From the NCBI GenBank assembly GCA_001839685.1, contig MLAK01000930.1, positions 19,819-45,598 of the forward strand: a DNA stretch of 25,780 nt, in the 5' to 3' direction. This document shows, piece by piece, positions 1 to 9,700 of the stretch (the first letter of the stretch is position 1; every line of letters begins with the position of its first letter). A program made the position numbers and the translations under genes. Below the pieces are notes generated by a model. That model was not told the DNA's origin, did not search any database, and saw only the letters and a program-made list of their open reading frames with translations. Source of the DNA: Tritrichomonas foetus (taxonomy: Eukaryota; Parabasalia; Tritrichomonadida; Tritrichomonadidae).

Positions 1-54
1 CAAAAGATTAATTGAAGAAAATAAAAACAAAAGATTAATTGAAGAAAGTAAATC
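1..54. repeat. Two direct copies of a 27-bp unit at the window edge
   Basis: Copy 1 is 1-27 and copy 2 is 28-54. The first 20 bases are identical (CAAAAGATTAATTGAAGAAA) and 24 of 27 match overall. The array lies just 3' of the EF-hand/RCC1 gene and may continue to the left of the window, so the copy number is unknown. Confidence 0.8.
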
Positions 55-68
55 GTAGAGTGAATATT

Positions 69-1685
69 TTATTGATTTAAACCAAATGCTGTCATTCCTG
101 GATGCTTTATTTTCTTTGCATCAACTAACGTAAGAGAGTGATTTGATCCACAAGCAACAGATACAGCCTTACCTTTTATGAGAGGAGTTGGGGTGAGATT
201 AAGAACAACATCTTTTGTTTTTCCAATCATTAATTGGAAGAATTGGTTATTTCCACAAGAGAAAATTTGACCTTCTTTATTCAAAAATAAAGAATGTTCC
301 TCGCCGACAGCACAATCAACGAAAACGGAGTTTAAGTTTCCTTTAACCTGCTTGAAAACGTCGTTATTTCCTTTGTGGCCATTTCCACATTGTCCACAGT
401 TTCCACATCCATACATCATCACTCTTCCATCTGTTGTTAAAACTGCAGCATGGTGGGAATAACCAAAAACTTTTAAAACTGGTATATTATTTAACTGTGG
501 AATAGGCGCAAAGTGATGTAATTCTTTATTTAAGGCTTCATAGCCATAAAGCTGTCCGTCAACTGTAATAGCAATTGCGAAGAATTTATTCGTGAAATTT
601 GTACAACCACAGGCAACATCATAAGCGGGCTTTGGAAGAGTGCAACGAGATGGCTGCTGTCTTGGATCAGACGTGAAAATGCTGATTCGACCAAGTGTGT
701 CAATTGCTGCGAATCTTGTTGTAGAAGCAGCTAAATAAACATATTGACTTTGTTTTTCAGGATTGATTATTATTGGTTTCACTTCATTATCACTCACTGA
801 TTTACAAATTTGCCCGCAATATAAAATTTTACCTTCTTCGTCGAGATAAACTGTGAAATTTTCACCAGCAGCCGCCCATACGAGATTTTTAGTATGAACC
901 ATAATAATAGTTGGCTGTGGGTATTCTGTTTCTGGTCCACCAATTTGGAACAGTTTATTTGATCCTAAACCATAGACAATACATCTTTCATCGATAATAA
1001 CTGTGTGTGAATCACCAGCACAGATGCACTTCAAATTGCTGGCTGTTGCAGTTTCGATTATATCCGGAACAGATGCTTTTGGAATGGTTCCAACTTGATG
1101 CATCTTATTCTGTCCTCCTCCGTAGATTTTTGGAAGAGAATCAGGAACTTCTTCAGCGATTGTTGGTGCTGTTGTTAAGAAAGAATCAAATAATCGAATA
1201 AATTCATCACGCGAAAGTCCCCACTTTTCGCGGGCTGGATGCTGCTTTTTAATTACTTCTTCAACTTCTTTTAATGTCACTTTTTTCTTTGAATGTTTCG
1301 GTCTCAATAATTTCCATAAATGTTTGATTTCTTTGGCGGAAATATAGTAGCTGTTATCTTTGTCGAGCTTGGAAAAGATGAGCATTGGGAGTGACATTGG
1401 ATCACTTTCATCAATACCAACTTTTTGTAAAGATAAGTAAAATATTTTGAAATTATCAAAAGTAATCGTTCCTTTCTTTCCTGTGCCAAAAAGATCCATA
1501 ATAACTCTGGAAAATCTGACTAACTCTGGCATTTGATTCGATAGGAAAGCTTCCAATTCGCGTCTTTCAAGTAAATTATTGTGGTTATCATCATATTCAT
1601 TGAATTCTTTTTGGAGTTTCTCGAGTTCTTCTGGTGAAATTTCTGCGTTGACTCTCAAACTATCGATGCTTTCGCCTTGTCCCAT
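69..1685 (-). CDS. EF-hand and RCC1-repeat protein
   Basis: The 538-residue product joins an N-terminal EF-hand region to a C-terminal RCC1-type beta-propeller. Near residues 32-43 a calcium loop has Asp32, Asn34, Asn36 and Glu43; a degenerate second loop lies at about 64-79; a third has Asp108, Asp110, Ser112 and Glu119. From about residue 187 come repeated RCC1 strands with the (Y/F)G-x-G-x-N-x-x-x-Q-x-G pattern, for example IYGGGQNKMHQVG, VYGLGSNKLFQIG, MMYGCGNCGQCGNG and a final FGLNQ that would close the propeller. RCC1 propellers serve as Ran exchange factors or as protein-interaction platforms; the EF-hands suggest calcium control, which is inference. The ATG is at 1685, with a TCA 6 nt upstream on the minus strand. 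The TAA stop runs on as TAAAA. No signal peptide or membrane span is visible. The specific role is unknown. Confidence 0.88.
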   Translation of the reverse strand: MGQGESIDSLRVNAEISPEELEKLQKEFNEYDDNHNNLLERRELEAFLSNQMPELVRFSRVIMDLFGTGKKGTITFDNFKIFYLSLQKVGIDESDPMSLPMLIFSKLDKDNSYYISAKEIKHLWKLLRPKHSKKKVTLKEVEEVIKKQHPAREKWGLSRDEFIRLFDSFLTTAPTIAEEVPDSLPKIYGGGQNKMHQVGTIPKASVPDIIETATASNLKCICAGDSHTVIIDERCIVYGLGSNKLFQIGGPETEYPQPTIIMVHTKNLVWAAAGENFTVYLDEEGKILYCGQICKSVSDNEVKPIIINPEKQSQYVYLAASTTRFAAIDTLGRISIFTSDPRQQPSRCTLPKPAYDVACGCTNFTNKFFAIAITVDGQLYGYEALNKELHHFAPIPQLNNIPVLKVFGYSHHAAVLTTDGRVMMYGCGNCGQCGNGHKGNNDVFKQVKGNLNSVFVDCAVGEEHSLFLNKEGQIFSCGNNQFFQLMIGKTKDVVLNLTPTPLIKGKAVSVACGSNHSLTLVDAKKIKHPGMTAFGLNQ

Positions 1686-2376
1686 GTTAATTGATAATCA
1701 AGTTGCGACTGTTGGGTTTTTTGATAAAGTTTCACAAAAAATTATATTCAACCGGTATTACTCCTTCAAATTTGTTCTCAAAAATTGATTAATGTATTGA
1801 ATATTTTTAAGCAAGTAATAGAAAAACATTTTATGTCATATATAAAAAATACCATTTTTCGAGGTAATAATAAAGATTAACGACAAAATTTTGATATTTA
1901 TTGGGTTAAAAATAATTATTTTATTGGAATTATGTTATTTCATTTCATTTACAATATTATAGCCTCAGGAAAATGATTTATTCGAAATATGAATAAATTC
2001 ATATAACACTTATAAAAAGTTCCGTTGGCTAATCAAAAAGTTATGAAGCCAATCCACAATTCTGGGTTAGCTAACAAAAAATGCTAGCCGTCTTCTGAGG
2101 GAAATTAGTAAAGTTAAATCATTACCATACTTCATAAAAGAATATATGGATTAGATTTATCAATTGACATCTAAATTAACCAGATAATATTATCAAATAT
2201 GATTATTCTAGAAAATAGTAATTTTTTCGTAAAAATATATTTCCTTCATATTCATATTATCTTTAATGAGACATCTACAATTACTTTTGGAAAATTCCAT
2301 ATTTTTTCCAAATGGTCGATATATTTAAAAAAGCGGTTTTCTGCCTTTTTGGAGGGTGATTTCAGAATTTTTTTAA
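1686..2376. other. Divergent spacer between the EF-hand/RCC1 gene and RPB3
   Basis: This AT-rich spacer must hold both promoters. A 5'-TCA lies at 1692-1694 on the minus strand before the EF-hand gene, and TCAGAATTTT at 2362-2371 lies before RPB3. The hairpin-rich block 1963-2100 is listed separately. No convincing protein frame was found; a weak one at 2199-2405 overlaps the RPB3 start in another frame. Confidence 0.6.
1963..2100. other. Hairpin-rich block, candidate structured RNA or regulatory DNA
   Basis: CCTCAGGA at 1963-1970 can pair with TTCTGAGG at 2093-2100 (8 bp, one wobble), enclosing three hairpins. ATATGAAT (1987-1994) pairs with ATTCATAT (1997-2004). TTGGCT (2025-2030) pairs with AGCCAA (2047-2052). 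GGTTAGC (2065-2071) pairs with GCTAGCC (2083-2089, one wobble). GTTAGCTAAC at 2066-2075 is also a perfect palindrome. The GC-bearing arms stand out against very AT-rich flanks. I do not recognise a known RNA family, and no RNA polymerase III signals were identified. Confidence 0.35.
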
Positions 2377-3351
2377 ATGTCTCGAAATATCAACCCAGAA
2401 ATTAAACTTATCAATCTCGATCATAAGACTAGAACGATAGAATTCGAACTATTAAACGCCCGTACCGCTTTTGCCAACGCACTTCGTCGTATCATGATCG
2501 CAGAAATTCCAACCTTTGCTTTTGAGCACGTTGAATTTCAACAGAATACATCGCCTTTACCAGATGAATTTATTGCCCACAGATTAGGTCTTATTCCGTT
2601 AATTTCAGAGAAGGTCGATCATTTCAAATTCCAAAGCGAGTGCGACTGCAGCGGTGGTTGCCCAAAGTGCCAGATTATATATTTCATTGACGTTCATTGC
2701 GAAACCGATACCCCTCGCCTTGTTACAACAGACGATCTCCAATTTTTTGGAGACTTTGATGACCCAGACGCTTATCGAAATTACATCGACGCTGCAGAGT
2801 CAGTCAGACCGGTTCAGCTTCCAGCAATTCCAGGGCGCGAAACAGTCCCGATTACAATATGCAAATTAGGAAAAGGCCAAGTCCTCCAGGTCCTCTGCAA
2901 AGCTGTTAAAGGAATTGCCCGTGAGCACTCCAAGTGGTCCCCTTGCAGCTGTTCAGCCTATCGAATGGATCCAGTCATCCACGTCAATCAGCAATTTTTC
3001 GCCGAAAAAATGAAAGACAGTGGCGACTACGTTGATGTATTCGCATCAAAATGTCCAAACAACGTCTTCAAACGAGGAAACTCTGAAGAAGAGCCAGTCG
3101 CCGTTATAAATCCATCCAATTGCACTTTTTGCAGGCAATGCCAGGAATACCTTGAAAATGAAGGAATTCCCGATCCAGAGGGAAAGGTGGTTATCGATCA
3201 AGTACCGGACAAATATATTTTCAAAGTCGAATCAACTGGCGCGCTTCCACCTGAGACAATTGTCATTCGTGGATTCGACATTCTCAAGCAAAAACTTATG
3301 AATTTGAAGGAGCACATCCAACAAAGCAATGAGCCTGACCTTCTTCATTAA
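2377..3351 (+). CDS. RPB3: RNA polymerase II subunit RPB3
   Basis: A 324-residue homologue of yeast Rpb3, which dimerises with Rpb11 to seed polymerase assembly, the eukaryotic counterpart of bacterial alpha. The alpha-like dimerisation region shows NALRRIMIAEIPT at about 34-46 and DEFIAHRLGLIPL at 63-75. The zinc loop is Cys89-x-Cys91-x3-Cys95-x2-Cys98, the spacing of yeast Rpb3 Cys86/88/92/95. KGIAREHSKWSP at 178-189 and FKVESTGALPPETIVIRGFD near 282-301 also match Rpb3. Unusually, residues 226 (KCPNNVF) and 249-255 (CTFCRQC) form a second cysteine set resembling the iron-sulphur domain of archaeal subunit D. The ATG at 2377 follows a TCAGA initiator-like site by 12 nt. The TAA stop overlaps TAAA. 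Codon use is GC-richer than in most neighbours, which suggests strong expression (inference). Confidence 0.95.
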   Translation: MSRNINPEIKLINLDHKTRTIEFELLNARTAFANALRRIMIAEIPTFAFEHVEFQQNTSPLPDEFIAHRLGLIPLISEKVDHFKFQSECDCSGGCPKCQIIYFIDVHCETDTPRLVTTDDLQFFGDFDDPDAYRNYIDAAESVRPVQLPAIPGRETVPITICKLGKGQVLQVLCKAVKGIAREHSKWSPCSCSAYRMDPVIHVNQQFFAEKMKDSGDYVDVFASKCPNNVFKRGNSEEEPVAVINPSNCTFCRQCQEYLENEGIPDPEGKVVIDQVPDKYIFKVESTGALPPETIVIRGFDILKQKLMNLKEHIQQSNEPDLLH

Positions 3352-3902
3352 ATTATATTTACTTATGCTTAAATGATAAAATTTTCTTTATTTCTCTATT
3401 TTCTTTTTCCTTTTCTTCTCTCACAAATCACTTTTTTATATAAAGCTTACCAAAGGGTTTTTCCATTACAGCAAATATACCAAAGAGTGTACCAATCATT
3501 TTGATGTGTTTTAATTTTGACCATGCAAACGGTTAATTAAGGCCAATTTCCAATCTCAATCATGGAGGGAACTGATGTGCTATCAATTTCGGAAAGTAAA
3601 AAAAGTTTAAATATGAAGTGACATTTGCGGGACCCTTCAACTCATTCGGCCATTGGAAGATACACTGACCAGTATCATGCACATGAAGAAACTCCAATTA
3701 TCTCTTCACATTTTCCCATTTATATTTTTGACCTTTATTTGACCTTTTCCCCTAAAAGCTAATCTCAAAGATAATCGAGTACTTACTCAGAGATATCTCA
3801 ATCATACACAAATTTAAAATGATTCATATTCAAATATATGCATAAATAAGAAAGGTGATTCAAGTCTATCCTTTTATTTTCATAAATGGAAAACAAATTC
3901 TC
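3352..3902. other. Convergent spacer between RPB3 and AsnA 3' ends
   Basis: The spacer lies between two 3' ends, so no promoter is needed here. It contains the dispersed-element copy at 3608-3748. An ATG at 3562 opens a 19-codon frame that continues after one TGA for 47 more codons through the element on the plus strand. I take this as probable chance, because the related copies do not keep that frame. Confidence 0.5.
3608..3748 (-). repeat. Dispersed intergenic element, copy D
   Basis: Read on the minus strand, this 141-bp stretch lines up with copy A at 20946-21081. Both start with AAAGGTCAAATAAAGG (16 identical bases; 3732-3747 here), then share AAATGGG (3715-3721), GAATGAGTTGA (3637-3647) and a CCGCA...GTCAC...ATTTA end. 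The interval from AAATGGG to GAATGAGTTGA is 74 nt here and 68 nt in copy A. Function is unknown. Confidence 0.6.
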
Positions 3903-4910
3903 TTAAAGAAGTTGGATTCCATGGTTCTGGCATTTTTCGATCATATCATCTGGCCAGATCGACACTTGAACCTCTCCAATGTGGGCAGTCTGCAACATGT
4001 ACATGCAAAGTCTGGACTGGCCAATACCTCCACCAATGGTGAGTGGGAGGTCACCGTTTAAAAGAAGTTTGTGATACATGAAAGAAATTCTGTCTTCACA
4101 ATCTTTTTCTTTCAATTGTTTCATTAAACGGTCGCCATTGACACGAATTCCCATTGATGATAATTCGAAAGATCTCTTCAAAACAGGGTTCCAGACCAAA
4201 ATATCGCCATTCAAATTCCAGTCGTCGTAGTCAGGTGACCTTCCGTCGTGTGGATTTCCACTTTTCAATACGCCTCCGATTTGAGAAATAAAGACTGTTC
4301 CGTATTTCTTACAAACTTTGTCTTCCCTCTGCTTGGGGGTGAGTTCCGGATATTCGTCTTCGAGCTGCTGTGAAGTTAAGAAAACGACATCTTCATTCAA
4401 ATCTGGAGTTAAGTTTGGATATTTGGCTTTTAAGGTTTCTTCAGTCTCCTTTAATGCGCTGACGATGAGACGAACAGTTTCATTGAGGGTATTTACATTT
4501 CGAGTATTTTCGGTAATAACTTTTTCCCAATCCCACTGATCGACATAAACTGAGTGGATATTGTCGAGGTCTTCATCTCGGCGAATAGCGTTCATATCTG
4601 TATATAAGCCTGTTCCTGGCTTGAATCCATATTTTTTGAGGGCAAACCGTTTCCATTTGGCCAATGATTGGACAATTTGAACGGTTTCCTTTGTGTCGCG
4701 AACATCAAAGCAAACAGGTCTTTCGTAACCATTGAGGTTATCATTGAGACCGGTTTCAGGCTGTACAAAAAGTGGAGCAGAGACACGAGTTAGGTTAAGT
4801 TTCTCGGCAAGTTTCTGCTCGAATGTATCTTTGCAGAGTTTGATGGCAATTTCTGTGTCGATAATCGATAGCTTGGCTTCATAATGATCTGGTAAGATTA
4901 AACCTGACAT
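3903..4910 (-). CDS. asnA: Aspartate-ammonia ligase (asparagine synthetase A)
   Basis: A 335-residue, full-length AsnA (Escherichia coli AsnA is 330). The enzyme makes asparagine from aspartate, ammonia and ATP, giving AMP and pyrophosphate, on a class II aminoacyl-tRNA synthetase-like fold. Diagnostic stretches are SLAKWKR (82-88), GLYTDMNAIRRDED (101-114), SVYVDQWDWE (120-129), PDYDDWNLNGDILVWNPVL (226-244), ELSSMGIRV (249-257) and GGGIGQSR (293-300, the motif-3-like ATP site with its arginine). It is unrelated to glutamine-dependent AsnB, the usual eukaryotic enzyme; AsnA in protists is generally viewed as a bacterial acquisition. No targeting peptide is seen, so it is probably cytosolic. 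A TCATTTTCC initiator-like site lies 15 nt before the ATG at 4910. The stop is TAA without a following A. Confidence 0.97.
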   Translation of the reverse strand: MSGLILPDHYEAKLSIIDTEIAIKLCKDTFEQKLAEKLNLTRVSAPLFVQPETGLNDNLNGYERPVCFDVRDTKETVQIVQSLAKWKRFALKKYGFKPGTGLYTDMNAIRRDEDLDNIHSVYVDQWDWEKVITENTRNVNTLNETVRLIVSALKETEETLKAKYPNLTPDLNEDVVFLTSQQLEDEYPELTPKQREDKVCKKYGTVFISQIGGVLKSGNPHDGRSPDYDDWNLNGDILVWNPVLKRSFELSSMGIRVNGDRLMKQLKEKDCEDRISFMYHKLLLNGDLPLTIGGGIGQSRLCMYMLQTAHIGEVQVSIWPDDMIEKCQNHGIQLL

Positions 4911-4919
4911 GATGATTGA

Positions 4920-4928
4920 GGAAAATGA
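4920..4928 (-). promoter_or_regulatory. Initiator-like motif of asnA
   Basis: The minus strand reads TCATTTTCC, one base off the Trichomonas vaginalis Inr core TCAYTWYTC. The predicted start is the A of TCA at 4926, giving a 5' leader of about 15 nt. Confidence 0.5.
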
Positions 4929-5251
4929 AGAAAGTAAAAAGTGAAATGAAGATAAGTTTTTAACTGGAAATTCTAAAGGTGAATATCCACCAAGACGATT
5001 GATTAATTCAATTTATTGAATTATCTTCATTCAAAAAAAAAAAAACGCAACTTTTTATTAAATATCGTTTTTTCTAAAAATAAATATGAAGACAATTTTG
5101 GAAAAATAGAGTTATTGGATTATTTTCGTTTCTAATGAATGATATATTTTGGGATTATATTTATAATTATATTTATTTGTTGGAAAATAAATTTTGATTA
5201 TGTAATTTAGTTTTTTATTCCAATAAATATCAATCAAAGCTACAGATTTTA

Positions 5252-5271
5252 ATTCAGAAATATTTCTGAAT
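5252..5271. repeat. 20-bp perfect palindrome
   Basis: ATTCAGAAAT is followed directly by its own reverse complement. The overlapping GAATGCATTC (5268-5277) is also palindromic, and TGCATTCAAAA recurs at about 5271 and 5288. It may be a dimeric protein site or a cruciform; no factor is identified. Confidence 0.75.
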
Positions 5272-6778
5272 GCATTCAAAAATACAATGCATTCAAAATA
5301 TTTATTAAAGTATTGTCATAATATTGTGTTATATTATTTAGTTGAAAAAACATTAATATGATATTCATAATTAATAAAATAGTTCTATATAAATATATGA
5401 ATATAATACAATTATACTCAGAATTAAGGAAGATATAAAAAGAGTAAAAAGAAGCAAAACTAAACGCTGGTCAGACAGTTATCAAAAAATTCAGTGCACT
5501 CAATCTTTTTTTGATCAGAAGTGTGCAACCAAACTTTCACCGACAGATCGTTCCCAAATTTTGATAGATTCTTATATAGCAGTAGTATAATAAAATAAAC
5601 CATAATTCAGGAAAATCTGTCTAGGAATTATCGAGAAACGAAATTTCATTCAAATGNATAAATTTTTGTGAAGAAGTTAGGTCAAATAATTTCACCTTGC
5701 ACATTTTTAAAAAATGTGTCAGTTTGAAAGAATTCCATTCCTTTATTCTTACAAAAACTGGTAATTTATTCAATCATTCAAACTTTAAATTAAATAAAAT
5801 TTTTTATTCCGATGGTATTGATTAGATATAACTATCTAAATATGCTTTTGTTTTATCAAAGGCAATAAATATTCAATATATCCACACAATACTGATAATA
5901 TGTAGAGATATCCGGAATAAGAATTTTCATCTATATTTTTCACCATGCACATACTTTGGTGAGTAAAATACGTTAAGGAATTGATAAAAGTTTCATATTT
6001 CGGCCTCTCTTCAATAAGCGGCATACTTGCATCATCACTACTCACATCTGCACGTAAATAAATCTTATATTAATGGTTTTGACCTCTGTCGAATCCCCCA
6101 TTTCTCGCGATGAATCATATTTCGAAAACGCCTAGAAATGTTTGGTGTTTTTATTCACTCATCATAAAGAGCAAACAGAATTATTATAGTACCAAAAATA
6201 ACAAAAAAAGTTGTCGGTGAAATTTCGAGATTCAGATTTTTGTGACCANNTTTCCTCAATAAAATAAAATTATAAAGTATATTTAATAAGCTCTCTTAAT
6301 CAATAATTTATTCATTTTTGATGAATAATTCTCATCACCGAAAATTTTAGACAAGCTGCTTTTCAAGGATAATAGTATCCTAAATGCTCTTCTTAATTTA
6401 TGANTCTNATAAGATANTCTTNAANATTCATGAAAATATAACAGTCAGAAATTTCACTTTTTATTAGTAAACGGTTGGTTTCACACTTCTTTTTGATCTC
6501 AGCAAATCCTTTTTAGTGTCTGTGAAATGATTATGTGATAAATAGCTGTATACTAGTATAGTACATTATGGAAGTAAACTGTACCTCATAATTTTATCGC
6601 ATTTCGTCCTTTATGAACTGATGTTGTTTTCGAAAGAAGGGCGGAAATTTCAGACAACATGTCAGTCGTTATTTTTCAAATCGAATTTTTTTTTTGATGC
6701 GAATTCGAGAATCGACATGTTACATAAAAAAGTTATTCGGCCATATAACTATTGAATTAGTATCACAATCTCACCATC

Positions 6779-9700
6779 ATGATGCACTTTTACAATCTCA
6801 CGCTCCAGGAGCCTCAGCATATCGTAAATGCTACTTCTGGTAACTTTACAGGAAGGTCAAGTGAAGGTGTTGATGAAATCGTTGTAAATCTTGGTACTCA
6901 AATTTCATTATATCGACAATACTCAAACGAAGACCAAACCGAATCGGCAATCAATAGAATTTTCACTAAACCGACTTTTTGCCACCTTTTCAATGTAAAA
7001 ACGTTAAGTTTTCCTGGCTCAATTCATGATTATCTCGCAATGACGTCAGATTCCGGAAATATCACAATAGCTGACTTAAAAAACGATGACATTACGATAG
7101 TAGCCTGTTTTCCGTTCGCTCGAACCGGCATGCGAAGGATGGAGCCAGGCTATTATTTCAATATTTCGCCATGCGGCCGAGCAATTCTGACCTCTGCGCT
7201 AGAAAAATACAAAGTTGCATGGCCAGTTAACCAATCTGATGACAAATCCCCACAGATTTTACCGCCAATCGAAACAACTCGATCACATTCAATTGTTCAT
7301 TGTTCAGTTGCGCTTGATGTTGGTTATGAATCACCACTTTTTGCATTTATTGAGCGTATTTTTAAGCCCGATAAAAGTAAAAAAGAGCCAATTTTTGATC
7401 CAAAAAAGAACCAAAAAAATTTAGTGCTTTATGAAGTTGATCCATCTATTAAAAGTATAGTTAGACGTGGTGAACATCCAATTCCATCAACATCAACACA
7501 TTTGGTTGCTGTACCTGGACCGCTGTACGACTGTCCTGGTGGAGTAATGGTTTGTTCGTCTGGAAACGTGAAATATTTTCCAAAAACTGGAGAACCTTCA
7601 ATTTCATCAATTCCTACACGAAAAGGATGTGATTTATCAATTATCGTTTCTTCTGCAACATACTCTCGTGATGGAACATGGCTTGCACTTCTTCAAAATC
7701 AATTTGGTGATCTTTTAATTGCAACAACTGATGAAAATGAACCAAATGCGATTTCTATTAAATATTATGATACTATTCCACCATCAAAGAACATTTTAAT
7801 CCTTCGACAAGGTGTTCTGGTATCTTTTGGTGAAAACAATGAAATTAATTACTATTTTATAACTAGTGTTGATGGTGATGACGTTTTAGAATTCGAACCA
7901 AATGAAGTAAATTCTAGATTGAGTCAATTTTTCACACATCCAACAATGGATCATCTTGTAAAAATGTCTGTTGTTGAATCATCATATGGTGGATACTCAG
8001 GAGATATTATTTCTTTACATGGAAGTGGAAAATTCTCATCTTTGAAATTCACAAGAAGAGGAATTCCAATTGATTCAATTTATCAACAAACTTTAGGTGG
8101 TCAAACATTTTCCATAAAAACTGTTAGAGAAAATCCAACTGATACATATGATAAGTATATCTTCATATCTGGAATAAACTCGACAAGAGTTCTTTCTGTT
8201 GAAGCAAGTGGGAAAATTAATGAGACTTCTGAATCTTTGTTTATTTATGATTCCGCAACACTTGATGTTATTCAATTAGAAACGATTCATTCATACTCAA
8301 CTGTTCAAATACATGCTAAAGGACTTCGCGTAATAACTAAAGAAAATACTGTGAAAAATTGGGGCAGAGAAAGTTCAAATTATATTGTCGCTGCAGCTTC
8401 AAATACTCGTCAAATTGTTATAGCTTATGATGATGCAACAATTGCTTTATTCGAAGGAAATGAAAATGCAATTCCAATAGAAGTTTCTTCAATTCGTCTC
8501 GATAATATTGAGGGACAAATTATTGCACTTGCAATTCCTCAACTACCTGAAGGAATAAAAACTGCAAAATGGCTCGCTATAGCAACTGATCAAATGATGA
8601 TGTTCATCATTTCATTAGGAGGTCATACTGAAGAAGATATTAATCAAAGATGGACAATTAGCGCAAGACAAATGGTAAACGATAGAATTTCCGCATTGGC
8701 ATTTTTATCTGTACCAGGAATTGGACATGTTCTTCATATTGGTAATGAAAAAGGTGTTTTGCAAAGAGCGATTTTAGATGATAATGAAGGAAGACTTGAT
8801 ATGCCGCAAATGCGATTCTTAGGGCATTCACCAATTTCATTTAGCAAAATATCTATTAATGGAAGGCACTGTCTCATAGCGAATGCTTCTTCGCCTTTCT
8901 TAATTCGTGGTCTTCAGGTTGACCAATTTGCTGCACCTTCTTTTTCTGCAATCACACAAATCTTTGCATCGTTTTGTCCTGATGGTGGATTTGTTGGTGT
9001 AACCGAAAATGATTTAATGATATTTGAAATCAAAGATTTGAATTCATCTATGTCAACATTAACAGCACCACTACCAATGACACCAAGACAAATTGTTAAT
9101 ATTCAAAACACATCATCTGCTTTCATTGCTTGTAGTGATTTGATTGAAGGAATTTGGCAGACTGTATTTTTCATTTATGACTACCACAGCCATTCATTAT
9201 CAGATCCAATTGAATATGAACCAGGATATTGTGTAACTTCTTCTGCTTTCATTCCATCATCTGGCTCCGTATGTCTTGGGTTAGCCGGTAATCTTCGCTT
9301 TAACCCACGATCTTGCACAGGTGGTCGCTTGATTCTGGTTGATCCAACTGGTTTAGTTCATCATAAAACAGACATTGAAGATATTCCTGGTGCTATTGGT
9401 CTTTTTGATGATGATATTCTTTGTGGAATTGGCAAGAATATTCGAATTTATAAAATCGGTATGAATGTTCTTTTGAAACGTTGTGAATCTCGAACCATGC
9501 CATTCTTTATCTCATTTGTTACAAGTATTGGTTCGAGAGTTGTTGTTGGCGATTCTGCAGAATCTTATCATTTCTTGAAGTTTGATCGACAAAATTCTGT
9601 AATGACACCATTCTGTGATGATGCAACTCCTCGTTTTCCACTTTCTTCAGTGCTTCTTGACCGAGCAACTGTTGCAAGTGGTGATAGATTTGGTAATTTT

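Larger units (their letters stand above)
4911..6778. other. 1.9-kb AT-rich spacer between AsnA and SF3B3
   Basis: The two flanking genes diverge, so both promoters lie at its ends. It holds a 20-bp perfect palindrome (5252-5271) followed by two TGCATTCAAAA words, and eight undetermined bases (5657, 6249-6250, 6404, 6408, 6417, 6422, 6425). A 65-codon stop-free run at 5393-5590 (+) lacks an early start codon, and a 20-codon ATG frame at 6073-6135 (+) begins MVLTSVESPIS. Neither can be told from chance. No RNA gene was recognised. Confidence 0.5.

Noticed and set aside
2199..2405. 68-codon plus-strand frame overlapping the RPB3 start
   Set aside because: It runs into the RPB3 coding region in a different phase and is mostly Ile/Phe/Lys-rich; the RPB3 frame is certain.
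3562..3781. Plus-strand frame MEGTDVLSIS... continuing through element copy D
   Set aside because: It has an in-frame TGA, and the matching phase is not kept in element copies A and B.
5393..5590. 65-codon open plus-strand run with a fairly protein-like composition
   Set aside because: No start codon near its 5' end; several such runs are expected in this much AT-rich spacer.
5836..6045. 69-codon minus-strand frame in the asnA-SF3B3 spacer
   Set aside because: It begins at GTG, the first ATG is seven codons in, no initiator-like site or family is visible, and frames of this length occur by chance here.
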